DNA of 64,000 nt from JAFGXT01 sp963677165 (GCA_963677165.2 CAXXSX010000002.1:4402001-4466000), one strand, 5' to 3'. Shown: positions 34,673 to 43,330, numbered from the stretch's first letter. The notes: generated from the letters alone by a model not told the origin. Numbers and translations are program-made.

Positions 34673-35596
34673 ATGAAAAGCTCGTTACTCGCTTTGGCCC
34701 TGTTCGCAGCCGTTGGTATTACGGCGCAGGCTTCCACTGAATCCACAACCGCCAGTCAGTATAAACTCCCGGCGGAAATCACTATGCCCGGCGGCGAAGT
34801 TTACAAACATCCTGTTGTGGTTAATGTTAAACCTGATGGCGTGACAATCATGCATGACAATGGTGCGGCGTTCTGGCCTTACAGTCAATTGCCGGAATCC
34901 ATTCGGAAGAAACTTAATTATAATCCGACGAAATCCGTTGAGTATTATGATAAAATGGTTCTTCGTCAGAAGCATTTGCTGGCCCTGAGAGAAGAAAATA
35001 AGATCAAGAATCAGAAGAAACAGATGTATCTCGATATTGAGGAAGAGCGTAATCATGTCCATGCTTTGGAAGTGAAGATCGACAAGATTAAAAATCAGAT
35101 TAATTGGGACAAAACCAAAATTGGCACAGCTCAGGATAATACGGTAAAGGATCAGAAAAATATTGACGAGTTGAAAGGTTCCATTACTCGTGGTATTACA
35201 TCCGGTTTCTTCTGGACTCAGACAAACCAGAATAATGCCCAGAAAATTCGTAAAATTGGTGACTTTAAAACAGATTTGGAAAAGAATATTGATGACTATA
35301 ATAGCTGGCGTTTTTCCGAAAAAGGTAGTCACGATAATCTTGCTGGCCTGGAAAAAGAACTGGCTCTGTCCAAGAAAGCTCTGAAATATATGGAATTACA
35401 TTGGAACCAGTTAAAGAAAACAGATACTCCGGATTTCGAGAAAAAACTTAATAAAGAAATTTATGCGGAAGTAAATAAAAGAGTTGACGCTGATATGAAG
35501 AAAATCGCGAAGCTCAATGAAATGCGTGATAAGAAGCAGATTTCCTCCGATGAATATATCAAGCGCAAAGCTGCTATTCTGAAAACGATTCAATAA
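34673..35596 (+). CDS. Secreted coiled-coil protein
   Basis: 307 residues. A clear Sec signal peptide (SSLLALALFAAVGITAQAS) is followed by a small N-terminal domain (about 30-90: VVVNVKPDGVTIMHDNGAAFWPYSQLP, then a Tyr-containing helix). Similar short domains occur in secreted proteins of Verrucomicrobia and relatives, to my knowledge. Long charged heptad-like helices follow (about 95-275: EEERNHVHALEVKIDKIKNQ and others), ending with a SHOCT-like ISSDEYIKRKAAIL. It is probably a periplasmic structural or tethering protein. The gene has its own promoter and a very strong terminator, with GGGGG upstream of the ATG serving as a ribosome binding site. Function unknown. Confidence 0.85.
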   Translation: MKSSLLALALFAAVGITAQASTESTTASQYKLPAEITMPGGEVYKHPVVVNVKPDGVTIMHDNGAAFWPYSQLPESIRKKLNYNPTKSVEYYDKMVLRQKHLLALREENKIKNQKKQMYLDIEEERNHVHALEVKIDKIKNQINWDKTKIGTAQDNTVKDQKNIDELKGSITRGITSGFFWTQTNQNNAQKIRKIGDFKTDLEKNIDDYNSWRFSEKGSHDNLAGLEKELALSKKALKYMELHWNQLKKTDTPDFEKKLNKEIYAEVNKRVDADMKKIAKLNEMRDKKQISSDEYIKRKAAILKTIQ

Positions 35597-35614
35597 ATTA
35601 TTTCATACTTTTCC

Positions 35615-35651
35615 GGCCTGACTGGTTATTTGATCAGTCAGGCCTTTTTTA
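35615..35651 (+). terminator. Terminator of the coiled-coil protein gene
   Basis: Perfect 10-bp stem GGCCTGACTG / CAGTCAGGCC, with a 10-nt loop and six T following. Confidence 0.94.
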
Positions 35652-35740
35652 TTATTCGTACAATGAATAGCAAAGAGCACATACTCCGTATTTTTGATAT
35701 TGCTTTAAACTTCCGTTTGTCAATGCTTTGGGGAAAACCA

Positions 35741-35941
35741 TTACTCGATTACGATTTCTTTTGATTTCTGAAATTCAATAGATTGCTTACGGCTCTTTAC
35801 ACCACGGGGAATAGGTGCTTTTTGCGGTGGCGCCGGTTTTACCTGACCACATTCAGACGGTTGCGGCGGCGGGGTATGACAACCTGTGACTGTAATGGTC
35901 ATTCCGGCGGCAATTACTGCTGTAGCTATGAATTTATTCAT
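35741..35941 (-). CDS. Tiny Pro-rich lipoprotein
   Basis: 66 residues from the ATG at 35941. The signal peptide (FIATAVIAAGMTITVTGC) has its lipidated Cys at residue 21. The mature part is only about 45 residues: Pro-rich (HTPPPQPSE, KPAPPQKAPIP) then basic/Ser-rich. The ATG lies just before the stop codon of the kinase gene (35934-35936), so the frames overlap and translation is probably coupled. It is the last gene of the regulator-kinase-lipoprotein operon. No family recognised; it may be a ligand or anchor for the kinase's extracytoplasmic domain (inference). Confidence 0.7.
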   Translation of the reverse strand: MNKFIATAVIAAGMTITVTGCHTPPPQPSECGQVKPAPPQKAPIPRGVKSRKQSIEFQKSKEIVIE

Positions 35942-37397
35942 GGCTGTTCTCCGTTGGTTCAAATATTGTTGACGATGGACGCAGGGTGTCTGCGTTACCA
36001 GTTTTCGGTGTCCACATAATTATAATGGGTTTATCCCATTCATTACGTTTTAATTCAATTGTGATGATATCCCCGGATTTTCTGTAAAAATTTCCGGACT
36101 GTTGAAGTCTGGAGTCAACGGTTGTTATTACATCTGTCTTTCGCTTGATTATCATTGTACATTTTTCGGGTAGTTGATAACAGAGTGCGCCGGAATTTTT
36201 AAATGCCGGATCCGTTGCTAAATCCTGTTTTACGCTTTTCCACTGTGATTTCATGCCATCAGGGGCCGAATTTCGGAAAAATGTCTTCTTGATAATTCGC
36301 GGTTTACGATATGTCGGCGCTGCTTCTTTCGGTTCTGGCTTAGCTGGTTCCTGTGATTTCCTTTCAATGATCCCCGTTTTCCTGGGAGGGGAGGGGGCTG
36401 GTTGTTTGGGCTTGATTTCAAGCAGATAATAGATGATGCCGGCGGCTATTGCCAGTACGACGATTATCGCGGCAAATCTTGTGAGATTGCCGGTTCCAGT
36501 CTTTGGGATTGATTCTACTGGTGTCTCCAACGTGACGGTACAGCTATTGATTATGTTTTGAAACTCGGAGGCAGAAGGACGGTTTGCCGGATTGCGGTTT
36601 AATCCGCGTGTGACCAACTTTTCCAGTTCTGGCGGGACGGTTTCGTTATACATGGCTTTCATCGACTTCGGATCTTCGGTGGCGATAACTTCCGCCAATT
36701 CTCCAAGCGAAAGAAATTCAACGTCATAAGGCAGAGAACCACAGATAATCTCAAAAGTTAAAACTGCCAGCGCGTAGACATCTGCTGCAGTAGTAAAGGA
36801 GTTTGCCTTGCCGGATTCAAAAGCTTCCGGAGGCATATAACCTGGCGAGCCGGATATCCGGAAATCACCGCTGGTGGATAGCTCTTCGTTAAGCAGCATG
36901 ACTAGTCCCAGGTCAAGCAGAATAACCTGACCATATTCATCAATCATGATGTTGCCGGGTTTTATGTCGCGGTGGATAAGTCCCTGACGATGAAGTTCTG
37001 CTGTTATTCCGGCTATTTTACCGATGAATTTTAGTTTCTCTGTGATCGCTAGCGGATGATTCCAACAGTATTTGTCCAGGCTTTCTCCTTTGATCAATTC
37101 CATTGTGTAGTACAGTCCATGTGGCGATTCTCCACAGTCGAATACCCTAGCTATACCCGGTATATTCAATTGTGCCTGGGTTTTGATTTCCCGGAAGAAC
37201 TGTTCCCGGGTATCTGCATTGGCATTAAGTCGTGGAGATAGTAGCTTTAAAGCAACGTAGCGTTCCAGTTCCGGATCGAATGCCTTATAAATCTGGGCGC
37301 TTCCGCCGTGATCGATAAGTTTTAAATTACGATATTTTCCGATTCCATCCATAAGCGTATGTGTTTCCGGTGATGCGTTGATTGTCGTGTTGCTCAT
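35934..37397 (-). CDS. Transmembrane eukaryotic-type Ser/Thr protein kinase
   Basis: About 487 residues from the ATG at 37397 (the frame extends to 37445 without a better start). The N-terminal Hanks-type kinase domain has the glycine loop IDHGGSAQIYKAF, K51 in VALKLL, the catalytic HRDIKPGNIM (H142), DLG (162-164) in place of DFG, and GSPGYMPPEAF. All catalytic residues needed for activity are present. A membrane segment (about 308-327) follows, then a Pro/Lys linker and a C-terminal extracytoplasmic domain of about 120 residues that resembles no PASTA repeat. The domain may sense an envelope signal. It lies about 75 nt downstream of the sigma54 activator gene and overlaps the tiny lipoprotein gene. 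Confidence 0.94.
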   Translation of the reverse strand: MSNTTINASPETHTLMDGIGKYRNLKLIDHGGSAQIYKAFDPELERYVALKLLSPRLNANADTREQFFREIKTQAQLNIPGIARVFDCGESPHGLYYTMELIKGESLDKYCWNHPLAITEKLKFIGKIAGITAELHRQGLIHRDIKPGNIMIDEYGQVILLDLGLVMLLNEELSTSGDFRISGSPGYMPPEAFESGKANSFTTAADVYALAVLTFEIICGSLPYDVEFLSLGELAEVIATEDPKSMKAMYNETVPPELEKLVTRGLNRNPANRPSASEFQNIINSCTVTLETPVESIPKTGTGNLTRFAAIIVVLAIAAGIIYYLLEIKPKQPAPSPPRKTGIIERKSQEPAKPEPKEAAPTYRKPRIIKKTFFRNSAPDGMKSQWKSVKQDLATDPAFKNSGALCYQLPEKCTMIIKRKTDVITTVDSRLQQSGNFYRKSGDIITIELKRNEWDKPIIIMWTPKTGNADTLRPSSTIFEPTENSHE

Positions 37398-37470
37398 ATT
37401 TATTCCATTTAATAGCTTTAACTGGAATACGCAGTCTCTTTGCATATCTCACGCCGGGAAAAAATTTTTT

Positions 37471-38994
37471 CTACATTTCCATTCCGGCATCAATGACGCG
37501 TTTTTTTACGGTTCTACGATCCAGTCCCAGTGTGTCAGCCGTTTCGGTGTAACTGCCGGTGGCGTTATAAACCGCGGCACAATAGCCGTTAAGCAGTTCA
37601 TCAGCGGTTATATTTCGTGTTCTGACGGTTTCATAAATTTTATCCATTTCGGATATTTTTGCGGTTTTCGCCTGTGGGGTGTAGCCGCCCCGGATCAGAA
37701 TATTGCGTACGCATTGTTCCAGTTCACGAACATTTCCGGGCCAGTCATATTCCAGCCCCAGATTTGAACGTATCCATTTTACCGCTTCATCTGTTAGTTC
37801 GTCAGCTTCTTCCGGGCCGATAAGCTTGTTGGCTATAAATGCTGTGAAACTGCTTAATTCGCTTTCTGAACCAGCCAGTATAGCTTTTAGGGAAGGAGTG
37901 GTTACCATGTCGGAACACAGGCGGTAATACAGGTCCATTCGGAAAGAATTGTTAGAGATTTCCTTGGACAGGTTACGGTTGGTGGCGGCTAGAATTTTGC
38001 CTTGAAATAAGCGATCATTGTGTTCGCCCAGGCGCTGAAACCGGCGGTCCTGAAGAATTCTGAGGAGTTTAACCTGTATTTCTTCGTTGATTTCTCCAAT
38101 CTCATCCAGGAATACGGTGCCGTATTTCGAACAGGTTTCGAGCCAGCCCGCCCGTTCGTTGACTGCGCCGGTAAAGGCTCCCTTGCAGTGTCCGAAAAGT
38201 TCCGATTCAATCAGAGTTTGAGGCATGGCGGACAGATGAAGAGGGTGGAACTGTTCATGGAACGGGATATCAAACGTAAATGATTTTTCATGGAACGGAA
38301 TGTATTGTGACAGAGAAATTGCTCTTGCCACCAGTTCCTTACCTGTTCCGGATGGCCCGGTTATAAGCGTTGTGATATTACGCATTCGATCATACAGTGC
38401 CCGGTTGTAACGGTAGATGTCATGAGTGAATATAGACTGCCAAATGGACGCTCGTAGTTTACCGGAGGCATTTGAACTGCCGATGATGAAGTCGAAAATA
38501 TAGTAAAATGCACGATGGATCTGAAAGTATATTTCAAATGTCCTTAAAGCGTCGTGACGTCCTGAAAAAGCGTATCCTGGAATTTGCATATAATGAGTGT
38601 AAAGTTCCAGAAAGCGGTTATAAAAACGGAAGGAACGAGGTTCTGGGGCGGAAAGTACCGCTTCAACCATTTCTTGTCTAAACTCCTCAAACAGATAGTA
38701 GACTATCAGGTTTTCATAGGTTTCCAGTTCATGGGTAGATAGTTTTAGACGTTTTTCCGTCAGGCGTCGTCTGGCGGTAATTGCCAGTTTTTCAGTTATT
38801 ACCTGAATACGGGGAACATTGGCATCTTTAAAATCGGGTTGCGCCTTAGTACTCCAGACCACGCCTTTCTCTCTATAATGATCCTTGAGAATGGTTTTTT
38901 CCAGAGAAATTCGCTCCGGCGTAAACGGGTTGGTGTAATTAAGGGCGGCGATAGCTTCTGCTATTCCGCGTTCGGCGTCATTAAATAACGGCAT
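37471..38994 (-). CDS. Sigma54-interacting transcriptional activator without receiver domain
   Basis: 507 residues from the ATG at 38994, which has GGGGAG eight bases upstream; an extension to 39081 lacks this. The N-terminal 200 residues are a helical domain that matches no receiver, PAS or GAF signature. The AAA+ core follows: Walker A GPSGTGKE (213-220), GAFTGA (272-277) within GHCKGAFTGAVNERAG, Walker B FLDEIGE, and RILAATNR-like KILAATNRNL. The C-terminus has a Fis-type HTH (YTETADTLGLDRRTVKKRV). A short insert separates Walker A from the SELFGH motif. It should activate RpoN promoters under control of an unknown signal; the kinase encoded next may phosphorylate it (inference). Confidence 0.93.
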   Translation of the reverse strand: MPLFNDAERGIAEAIAALNYTNPFTPERISLEKTILKDHYREKGVVWSTKAQPDFKDANVPRIQVITEKLAITARRRLTEKRLKLSTHELETYENLIVYYLFEEFRQEMVEAVLSAPEPRSFRFYNRFLELYTHYMQIPGYAFSGRHDALRTFEIYFQIHRAFYYIFDFIIGSSNASGKLRASIWQSIFTHDIYRYNRALYDRMRNITTLITGPSGTGKELVARAISLSQYIPFHEKSFTFDIPFHEQFHPLHLSAMPQTLIESELFGHCKGAFTGAVNERAGWLETCSKYGTVFLDEIGEINEEIQVKLLRILQDRRFQRLGEHNDRLFQGKILAATNRNLSKEISNNSFRMDLYYRLCSDMVTTPSLKAILAGSESELSSFTAFIANKLIGPEEADELTDEAVKWIRSNLGLEYDWPGNVRELEQCVRNILIRGGYTPQAKTAKISEMDKIYETVRTRNITADELLNGYCAAVYNATGSYTETADTLGLDRRTVKKRVIDAGMEM

Positions 38995-39093
38995 GGATGA
39001 TTCTCCCCAGTTGTTACTTTGATAAAATAACCTGCGTTCAGGAGATGTACAAGTGGCGAACAAAAAATGTTTCAATGACATTTTGAATATAAC

Positions 39094-39161
39094 TGGTTCA
39101 GCGTTGCAGCAGTTACATGAAACTTAATCACTTAAAACTTAATCACATGAAACTTGTTTTA
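39094..39161 (+). repeat. Dispersed repeat, copy 2 (three 15-nt units)
   Basis: Head with GCGTTGCAGCA at 39101-39111, then three 15-nt units: ATGAAACTTAATCAC (39117), TTAAAACTTAATCAC (39132) and ATGAAACTTGTTTTA (39147). Copy 1 is at 1446-1520. It lies between divergent genes, and the last unit supplies the -35 element of the promoter at 39154. Confidence 0.65.
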
Positions 39162-39182
39162 CCAGGCAATTTGTAGTATATT
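39154..39182 (+). promoter_or_regulatory. Promoter of the C39-like gene, -35 inside the repeat
   Basis: TTGTTT, 17-nt spacer, TATATT, about 40 nt upstream of the ATG at 39224. The -35 hexamer belongs to the last unit of the dispersed repeat. Confidence 0.55.
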
Positions 39183-39223
39183 ATTTCTGAGCTTGGCTTT
39201 ATAACTGGAAGGTATTTTCTTAC

Positions 39224-40072
39224 ATGACTGATATCTATGTTGCGATGGTGGTAATGATTATTTTTTCTGCCATCATATTTTATCTGTCTTTACGGCTTGT
39301 GCCTCTCTTTCCTAAAAAGTATTTCTTTATGATGCCGGTAATCGGAATCATATTTATACTGCTTAATTATTTATTCCGTAATAGTTATTTCAGCTTAAAA
39401 CTGCTGCCGTTTTCTAATGCGATCGTGTTTTTGAACTGGATATTTCCCGGTTCCGCGTTTCTTGCCGGGCTGGCCTGGGGAAAGTTTACCGGAAAAAAGA
39501 TCAGAACATATTTTTATGTGATGTTTCTTCTTGCTTTTGGTTTTTATGTTTCATACGGACACCTGTTCAAGGGCGTGCCGCGCTCCGGGGTAAGAATTCA
39601 TGATGGTATTTTTATGCAGTCATCTCCTTCTTCCTGTTCTGCGGCCTGCGCGGCTACATTGCTGTGTTTTTATGGGATTCGAGCTACAGAAAAAGAGATG
39701 ATAAAGCTTTGTCTGACTACTGTAGATGGTACTTCTCTGGCTGGACTCTACCGGGGGCTGAAATTGAAGACCCGGGGTACTCCGTATTGTGTGAAGGTTG
39801 AGAAATGGCCGTTGCCTCATTTACTGGCGTCAAAGATTCCGGTGATATTGCAGATGCGTTTTAAGATGAAACCTGGAATGGACCCTCGATATGCTACCGA
39901 GTGGGGATGGGTTCCGGGCGTATCGCATTCGGTGATTTTCCTTGGGAAAGCACCGGAAGACAAAGTAAAAATAGCGGATCCGTCAATTGGCCGCGAACTA
40001 TGGAGTGTTCAGGGAGTAAAAGATTTGTGGCATGGATATGTTGTGTATCTCGAAGAACGTTCCGGGCTATAA
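39224..40072 (+). CDS. Membrane-anchored C39-like cysteine peptidase
   Basis: 282 residues. Three to four membrane helices occupy residues 1-115. The rest is a papain-like C39 domain: Q132 and C138 spaced six apart (MQSSPSSCSAACAATLL), then H235 in PGVSHSVIFLG and D252 in IADPSIG, the expected oxyanion and Cys-His-Asp set. C39 domains normally sit at the N-terminus of bacteriocin ABC exporters and cut double-glycine leaders. Here there is no ABC part and the order is reversed (membrane part first), as in stand-alone C39-like proteins. No double-Gly leader peptide gene was found nearby, so the substrate is unknown. It is followed by a convergent AraC gene with overlapping ends. Confidence 0.82.
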   Translation: MTDIYVAMVVMIIFSAIIFYLSLRLVPLFPKKYFFMMPVIGIIFILLNYLFRNSYFSLKLLPFSNAIVFLNWIFPGSAFLAGLAWGKFTGKKIRTYFYVMFLLAFGFYVSYGHLFKGVPRSGVRIHDGIFMQSSPSSCSAACAATLLCFYGIRATEKEMIKLCLTTVDGTSLAGLYRGLKLKTRGTPYCVKVEKWPLPHLLASKIPVILQMRFKMKPGMDPRYATEWGWVPGVSHSVIFLGKAPEDKVKIADPSIGRELWSVQGVKDLWHGYVVYLEERSGL

Positions 40073-40900
40073 TTTTGTGGGCTTGTTTTTTCCGTATTTT
40101 TTTCGAAACTGTAAAGGAGGAATTCCGGTGCTGTTCTTAAAAAAACGGCTGAAAGAATAGATCGAATCATATCCGCACTCCCGGGATATCTGTTCAATTT
40201 TCAAAGACGTATCGGCCAGTAGACGTTGCGCCGCTCCGATTCTCCGTCGCTCCAGATATTTTCCCAGGCTCATGCCTGTTTCCTCCCGAAACACTCGCCT
40301 TAGGTGGCTGGGGGATAAATTAACCGTTGCCGCTAGATCTTTTATTGATATCGCCTGATCAAGAAACTGGTTAATGATACTCATTACATTTCGAATGCGT
40401 GGCGATATCAACTGACGCGTATCGCCCACAGGATTTTTAGACAGTTCTTCCAAAAGAAGAACCAGAGTGAAGATCGCGTTTGTTACTTCGTCATTTTTAT
40501 ATTGTTCTAAGAGAAGTTTAATAAACATCCAGGCTTTGGGGTTTATTTCCATCAATATATTATCAGGCAGATATCCCTGTTGCGTTTCAAGTTCAAAAGA
40601 TACGATGAGCCGCAGATAATCGCGATGACGGTCGGGGACGGAACGGTGTAAATAAGGCTTTACCAGAATCGCCTGATCAGGTGTGATTTTGTATTCAATA
40701 TCTTCTATGATGTAAGTAATCTCAGTATATGGAATGATTAGCATATAGCGTGAACTTATTATTGTCCGAGGATGTTCGTAATCGTGACAGTAGAGTAGAA
40801 TATCGGATGGCACAGCGAAGTTTTCAGGTAGACGCTTGCCGTGAAAGAAGTTTATTACTCTGGGCAGGGATTGGGATTCTTTGATGATATCTTCTGTCAT
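40067..40900 (-). CDS. AraC-family transcriptional regulator
   Basis: 277 residues. An N-terminal cupin-like sensor domain (about 30-110: YTEITYIIEDIEYKITPDQAILVKP) is followed by a helical linker. The C-terminal double HTH has ISIKDLAATVNLSPSHLRRVF and SREEGTGM-like FREETGMSLGKYL, then IEQISRECGYDSIYSFSRFFK. It is divergent from the GH13 gene at 41086, with facing promoters in the shared intergenic region, so control of that gene by an oligosaccharide-responsive activator is likely (inference). The end overlaps the end of the C39-like gene by a few bases. Confidence 0.92.
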   Translation of the reverse strand: MTEDIIKESQSLPRVINFFHGKRLPENFAVPSDILLYCHDYEHPRTIISSRYMLIIPYTEITYIIEDIEYKITPDQAILVKPYLHRSVPDRHRDYLRLIVSFELETQQGYLPDNILMEINPKAWMFIKLLLEQYKNDEVTNAIFTLVLLLEELSKNPVGDTRQLISPRIRNVMSIINQFLDQAISIKDLAATVNLSPSHLRRVFREETGMSLGKYLERRRIGAAQRLLADTSLKIEQISRECGYDSIYSFSRFFKNSTGIPPLQFRKKYGKNKPTKL

Positions 40901-40929
40901 GATAAATTCCGTTTAATTAATTATGTATA

Positions 40930-40958
40930 AAAATAAATGTATTGTTTACACAAGTCAA
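40930..40958 (-). promoter_or_regulatory. Probable promoter of the AraC-type gene
   Basis: Read on the minus strand: TTGACT, 17-nt spacer, TATTTT, about 30 nt upstream of the start codon. Confidence 0.5.
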
Positions 40959-41001
40959 TATTTGATAATCGCAATTGTTAAAAAAATAACTATCTGTGAT
41001 A

Positions 41002-41030
41002 TTGTGTGTCGTGGTGGCTGCCTGTATAAT
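41002..41030 (+). promoter_or_regulatory. Probable promoter of the GH13 gene
   Basis: TTGTGT, 17-nt spacer and a perfect TATAAT. The weak -35 fits an activator-dependent promoter. It places transcription start near 41037, which excludes any start codon before 41086 except chance ones. Confidence 0.6.
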
Positions 41031-41085
41031 TTTTTTATATGGCAGAATGCCGTCTATTAAGATCATAAAGTTAAGGAATTTTATT

Positions 41086-42438
41086 ATGAGAGCGCAGGCA
41101 AAGAAATCACCGGATTTTCTAAGTCGTTCGGTAATTTACCAGATGTTTTTAAGGAGTTTTAATCAGCAGGGAACGTTGAGTTCGGCAATGGAACAACTGC
41201 CGTTTCTGGCAGATCTGGGGATTGATATTGTATACTTATGCCCGATCTTCTTGCAGGATGATGATGAGCGTGTCGAATTCTGGAGTAAGCGTCAGATTGC
41301 CAGCGAACTGAATAATCCGCAGAATCCCTACCGCATCAAAGACTACAACGCGATTGATCCTGAATATGGAACTGATGATGACCTGAAAAAATTCGTAGTT
41401 CAGGCTCATAAACTTGGTATGCGTGTCATGCTTGATCTGGTTTATTACCATTGTGGTCCTACTGCGGTATTCATTGAAGAGCACCCGGACTATGTGAAGC
41501 GTGATGAAGCCGGTAATGTGCTTGGTAACTGGAATTTTCCTGAACTGAATTTTGAATCGGATGGTTTACGGGAATATCTCTGGAAGAATATGGAGTATCT
41601 GATGACTGAATTTGATGTTGATGGATATCGTTGCGATGTAGGAAGCAGAGTCCCACTGTCATTCTGGGAAGAAGGACGCAGACGTATTGAGGCTATTAAG
41701 CCTGATTGTATAATGTTGTGCGAGGCAGACTCGAATGCCGATGACCAGCTTGCCGCTTTTGACATGAATTACGGTTTTCACTGGGGACCGGGATTGATTG
41801 CACTCTTTAAGGGGGAGAAGACTGTTGAGGATTTTGTAAGAGATGATTGGCAGAACGTTTATGATTTTTTTCCAGAAGGCAGCAGACTTATCAGATATAT
41901 TGACAATCATGACATTGCGAATGACTGCGGTAAAAAACGTCATGAAAAAACATTTGGAGAAGGTGGTGTGGAGGCTGCCACGTTTGCTGATTTTATGATT
42001 GACGGAATTCCATTTTTATACAATGGCGAGGAAATCGCGGATACTTCAGTCCATAGTATTTACGGCAACCGTTTTTATGGTCACAGTATGCATGTTGACT
42101 GGTCCAATTTATTGACTGCTGCAGGACGGGATCGGCTTGAATTTATCCGGTCGGTAATCGAATTAAGACATTCGCTGCCTGCATTATCTCAAGGTAAAGT
42201 GATATGGCTGAAAGACAGTACCGGCTCTGTTTTAACATTTATCCGAGAATGTGATGAACAGCGCCTGATAATTGTAGTGAATACAACAAATGAATTACTT
42301 TCATCTGAGATTAATATTAATAGCAGAACGCTTGTTACTGAGAGTTTGATTGAAAAAGATGCGAATTACAGTGTAGACGGAAATAGAATAAAAGTTGATA
42401 TGCTGCCTCACGGTTATTTGCTGCTTGAGTTGAACTAA
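41086..42438 (+). CDS. Glycoside hydrolase family 13 (alpha-amylase/oligo-glucosidase-like)
   Basis: About 450 residues from the ATG at 41086, chosen because AAGGA lies 8 nt upstream and the promoter at 41002-41030 lies downstream of the longer frame's start. The alpha-amylase barrel is complete: VIYQMFLRSFN, DLVYYHCGP in the second conserved region, nucleophile D184 in DGYRCDVGS, acid/base E213 in LCEAD, and D276 in YIDNHD. There is a short C-terminal beta domain. No signal peptide, so it probably acts on imported malto- or isomalto-oligosaccharides. A bacterial GH13 of this size can be an oligo-1,6-glucosidase or a maltodextrin glucosidase; specificity is not resolved. It is divergent from the AraC regulator. 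Confidence 0.92.
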   Translation: MRAQAKKSPDFLSRSVIYQMFLRSFNQQGTLSSAMEQLPFLADLGIDIVYLCPIFLQDDDERVEFWSKRQIASELNNPQNPYRIKDYNAIDPEYGTDDDLKKFVVQAHKLGMRVMLDLVYYHCGPTAVFIEEHPDYVKRDEAGNVLGNWNFPELNFESDGLREYLWKNMEYLMTEFDVDGYRCDVGSRVPLSFWEEGRRRIEAIKPDCIMLCEADSNADDQLAAFDMNYGFHWGPGLIALFKGEKTVEDFVRDDWQNVYDFFPEGSRLIRYIDNHDIANDCGKKRHEKTFGEGGVEAATFADFMIDGIPFLYNGEEIADTSVHSIYGNRFYGHSMHVDWSNLLTAAGRDRLEFIRSVIELRHSLPALSQGKVIWLKDSTGSVLTFIRECDEQRLIIVVNTTNELLSSEININSRTLVTESLIEKDANYSVDGNRIKVDMLPHGYLLLELN

Positions 42439-42475
42439 AAAAAACGCCGGAGTCCATTATTTATGGGGCCGGCGT
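42436..42475 (-). terminator. Hairpin between GH13 and the lipoprotein operon
   Basis: ACGCCGG / CCGGCGT stem (42444-42450 with 42469-42475). On the minus strand it is followed by eight T, so it terminates the lipoprotein operon; it may also serve the GH13 gene, with a weak T-tract on the plus side. Confidence 0.8.
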
Positions 42476-42500
42476 ATTATAGAGTTATCTGGTTTATGGA

Positions 42501-43280
42501 TTAAAAGTCAACTGGTGTAAACTGATTTTGCCCTTCGAGTTTCACTTTCTTGCCAGCTTTGATCTGTTCAAGAGCCGTTACGACATTGGCAGTCCACTGG
42601 TCAATGATTCCTCTAACGTTGGCATATGCCGTGAATTCTTTAGCATTAAATAAGGCAACACGGCCTTTTTCGCGGTCCGCGAATACCGCAAGAATTTTGC
42701 CGGATACAGAGTCACGCATAACCGATTCCATGGCGATTGCTCCGCCGGTATCGCTGGCGATCCCTTTGGCTCCCAGCTTTATTGGCAGAAGAATCAGGCC
42801 AATGGGAGTGATGCTGCCCAGGTTTGACATGGCTCCCATTACCGGTTTGTTTGGAATAACTTGTACGATGGCAAATTCCAGTGTCATGGTTCCGGGGCCG
42901 GGAGTTTTCGTCAGCTTTATGTCTTTACTTTTCTTAAAGGCATCGACAAATGATTGCTGTGCATATGCCGCTACATATTCCATGTCGCTTTCGGTTGATG
43001 CTACCAGGCGGCGGATATTTTGTTTTGCCCACCATGATTGTTCCAACTGTTTGGGAGAAATTTTAACTTCTACGATAATCTTGTCATACTGTCGGATTTT
43101 TTTCGGTTCTCCCCAAGCTCGATGTAATCCTCCTTCTTTTGTGAAATCCTTCATTAATTTAGCGTATGCGGGGGGAATAACCACATTTTCTTTGGCTTCC
43201 GGTGATCTGCATCCACTTAACGCTGCGAGAGTGATTCCGGCAACCAGAAACATAATTGGTTTGTAGTTTTTGACAGGCAT
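42501..43280 (-). CDS. DUF3313-like lipoprotein
   Basis: About 259 residues from the ATG at 43280. The lipoprotein signal peptide (IMFLVAGITLAALSGC) is clear. The mature protein resembles the DUF3313 family of outer-membrane-associated lipoproteins: an early KFTKEGGLHRAWGEP-like region, SWWAKQNIRRLVAS, a central GTMTLEFAIVQVIPNKPV, a hydrophobic Gly-rich loop (MGAMSNLGSITPIGL), and RDSVSGKILAVFADREKGR. Function of the family is unknown. The upstream GDSL-type lipoprotein gene ends about 50 nt before this start, so the two form an operon. The call relies on remembered family features rather than an alignment. Confidence 0.75.
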   Translation of the reverse strand: MPVKNYKPIMFLVAGITLAALSGCRSPEAKENVVIPPAYAKLMKDFTKEGGLHRAWGEPKKIRQYDKIIVEVKISPKQLEQSWWAKQNIRRLVASTESDMEYVAAYAQQSFVDAFKKSKDIKLTKTPGPGTMTLEFAIVQVIPNKPVMGAMSNLGSITPIGLILLPIKLGAKGIASDTGGAIAMESVMRDSVSGKILAVFADREKGRVALFNAKEFTAYANVRGIIDQWTANVVTALEQIKAGKKVKLEGQNQFTPVDF

Positions 43281-43330
43281 GATTCCGTATAACTCCTTCT
43301 TTATATTGTTGAGTTGATACAAAGGATTGA

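Noticed and set aside
39094..39109. Possible sigma54 promoter CTGG-N9-GC before the C39-like and sigma54 activator genes
   Set aside because: The spacing between GG and GC is 9 rather than 10 and the TGGCAC core is missing; the sequence belongs to the dispersed repeat, which has the same bases at 1446.
42550..43266. Long plus-strand open frame (238 codons) antisense to the DUF3313-like gene
   Set aside because: It has no start signals or domain; the opposite strand encodes a clear lipoprotein with signal peptide.
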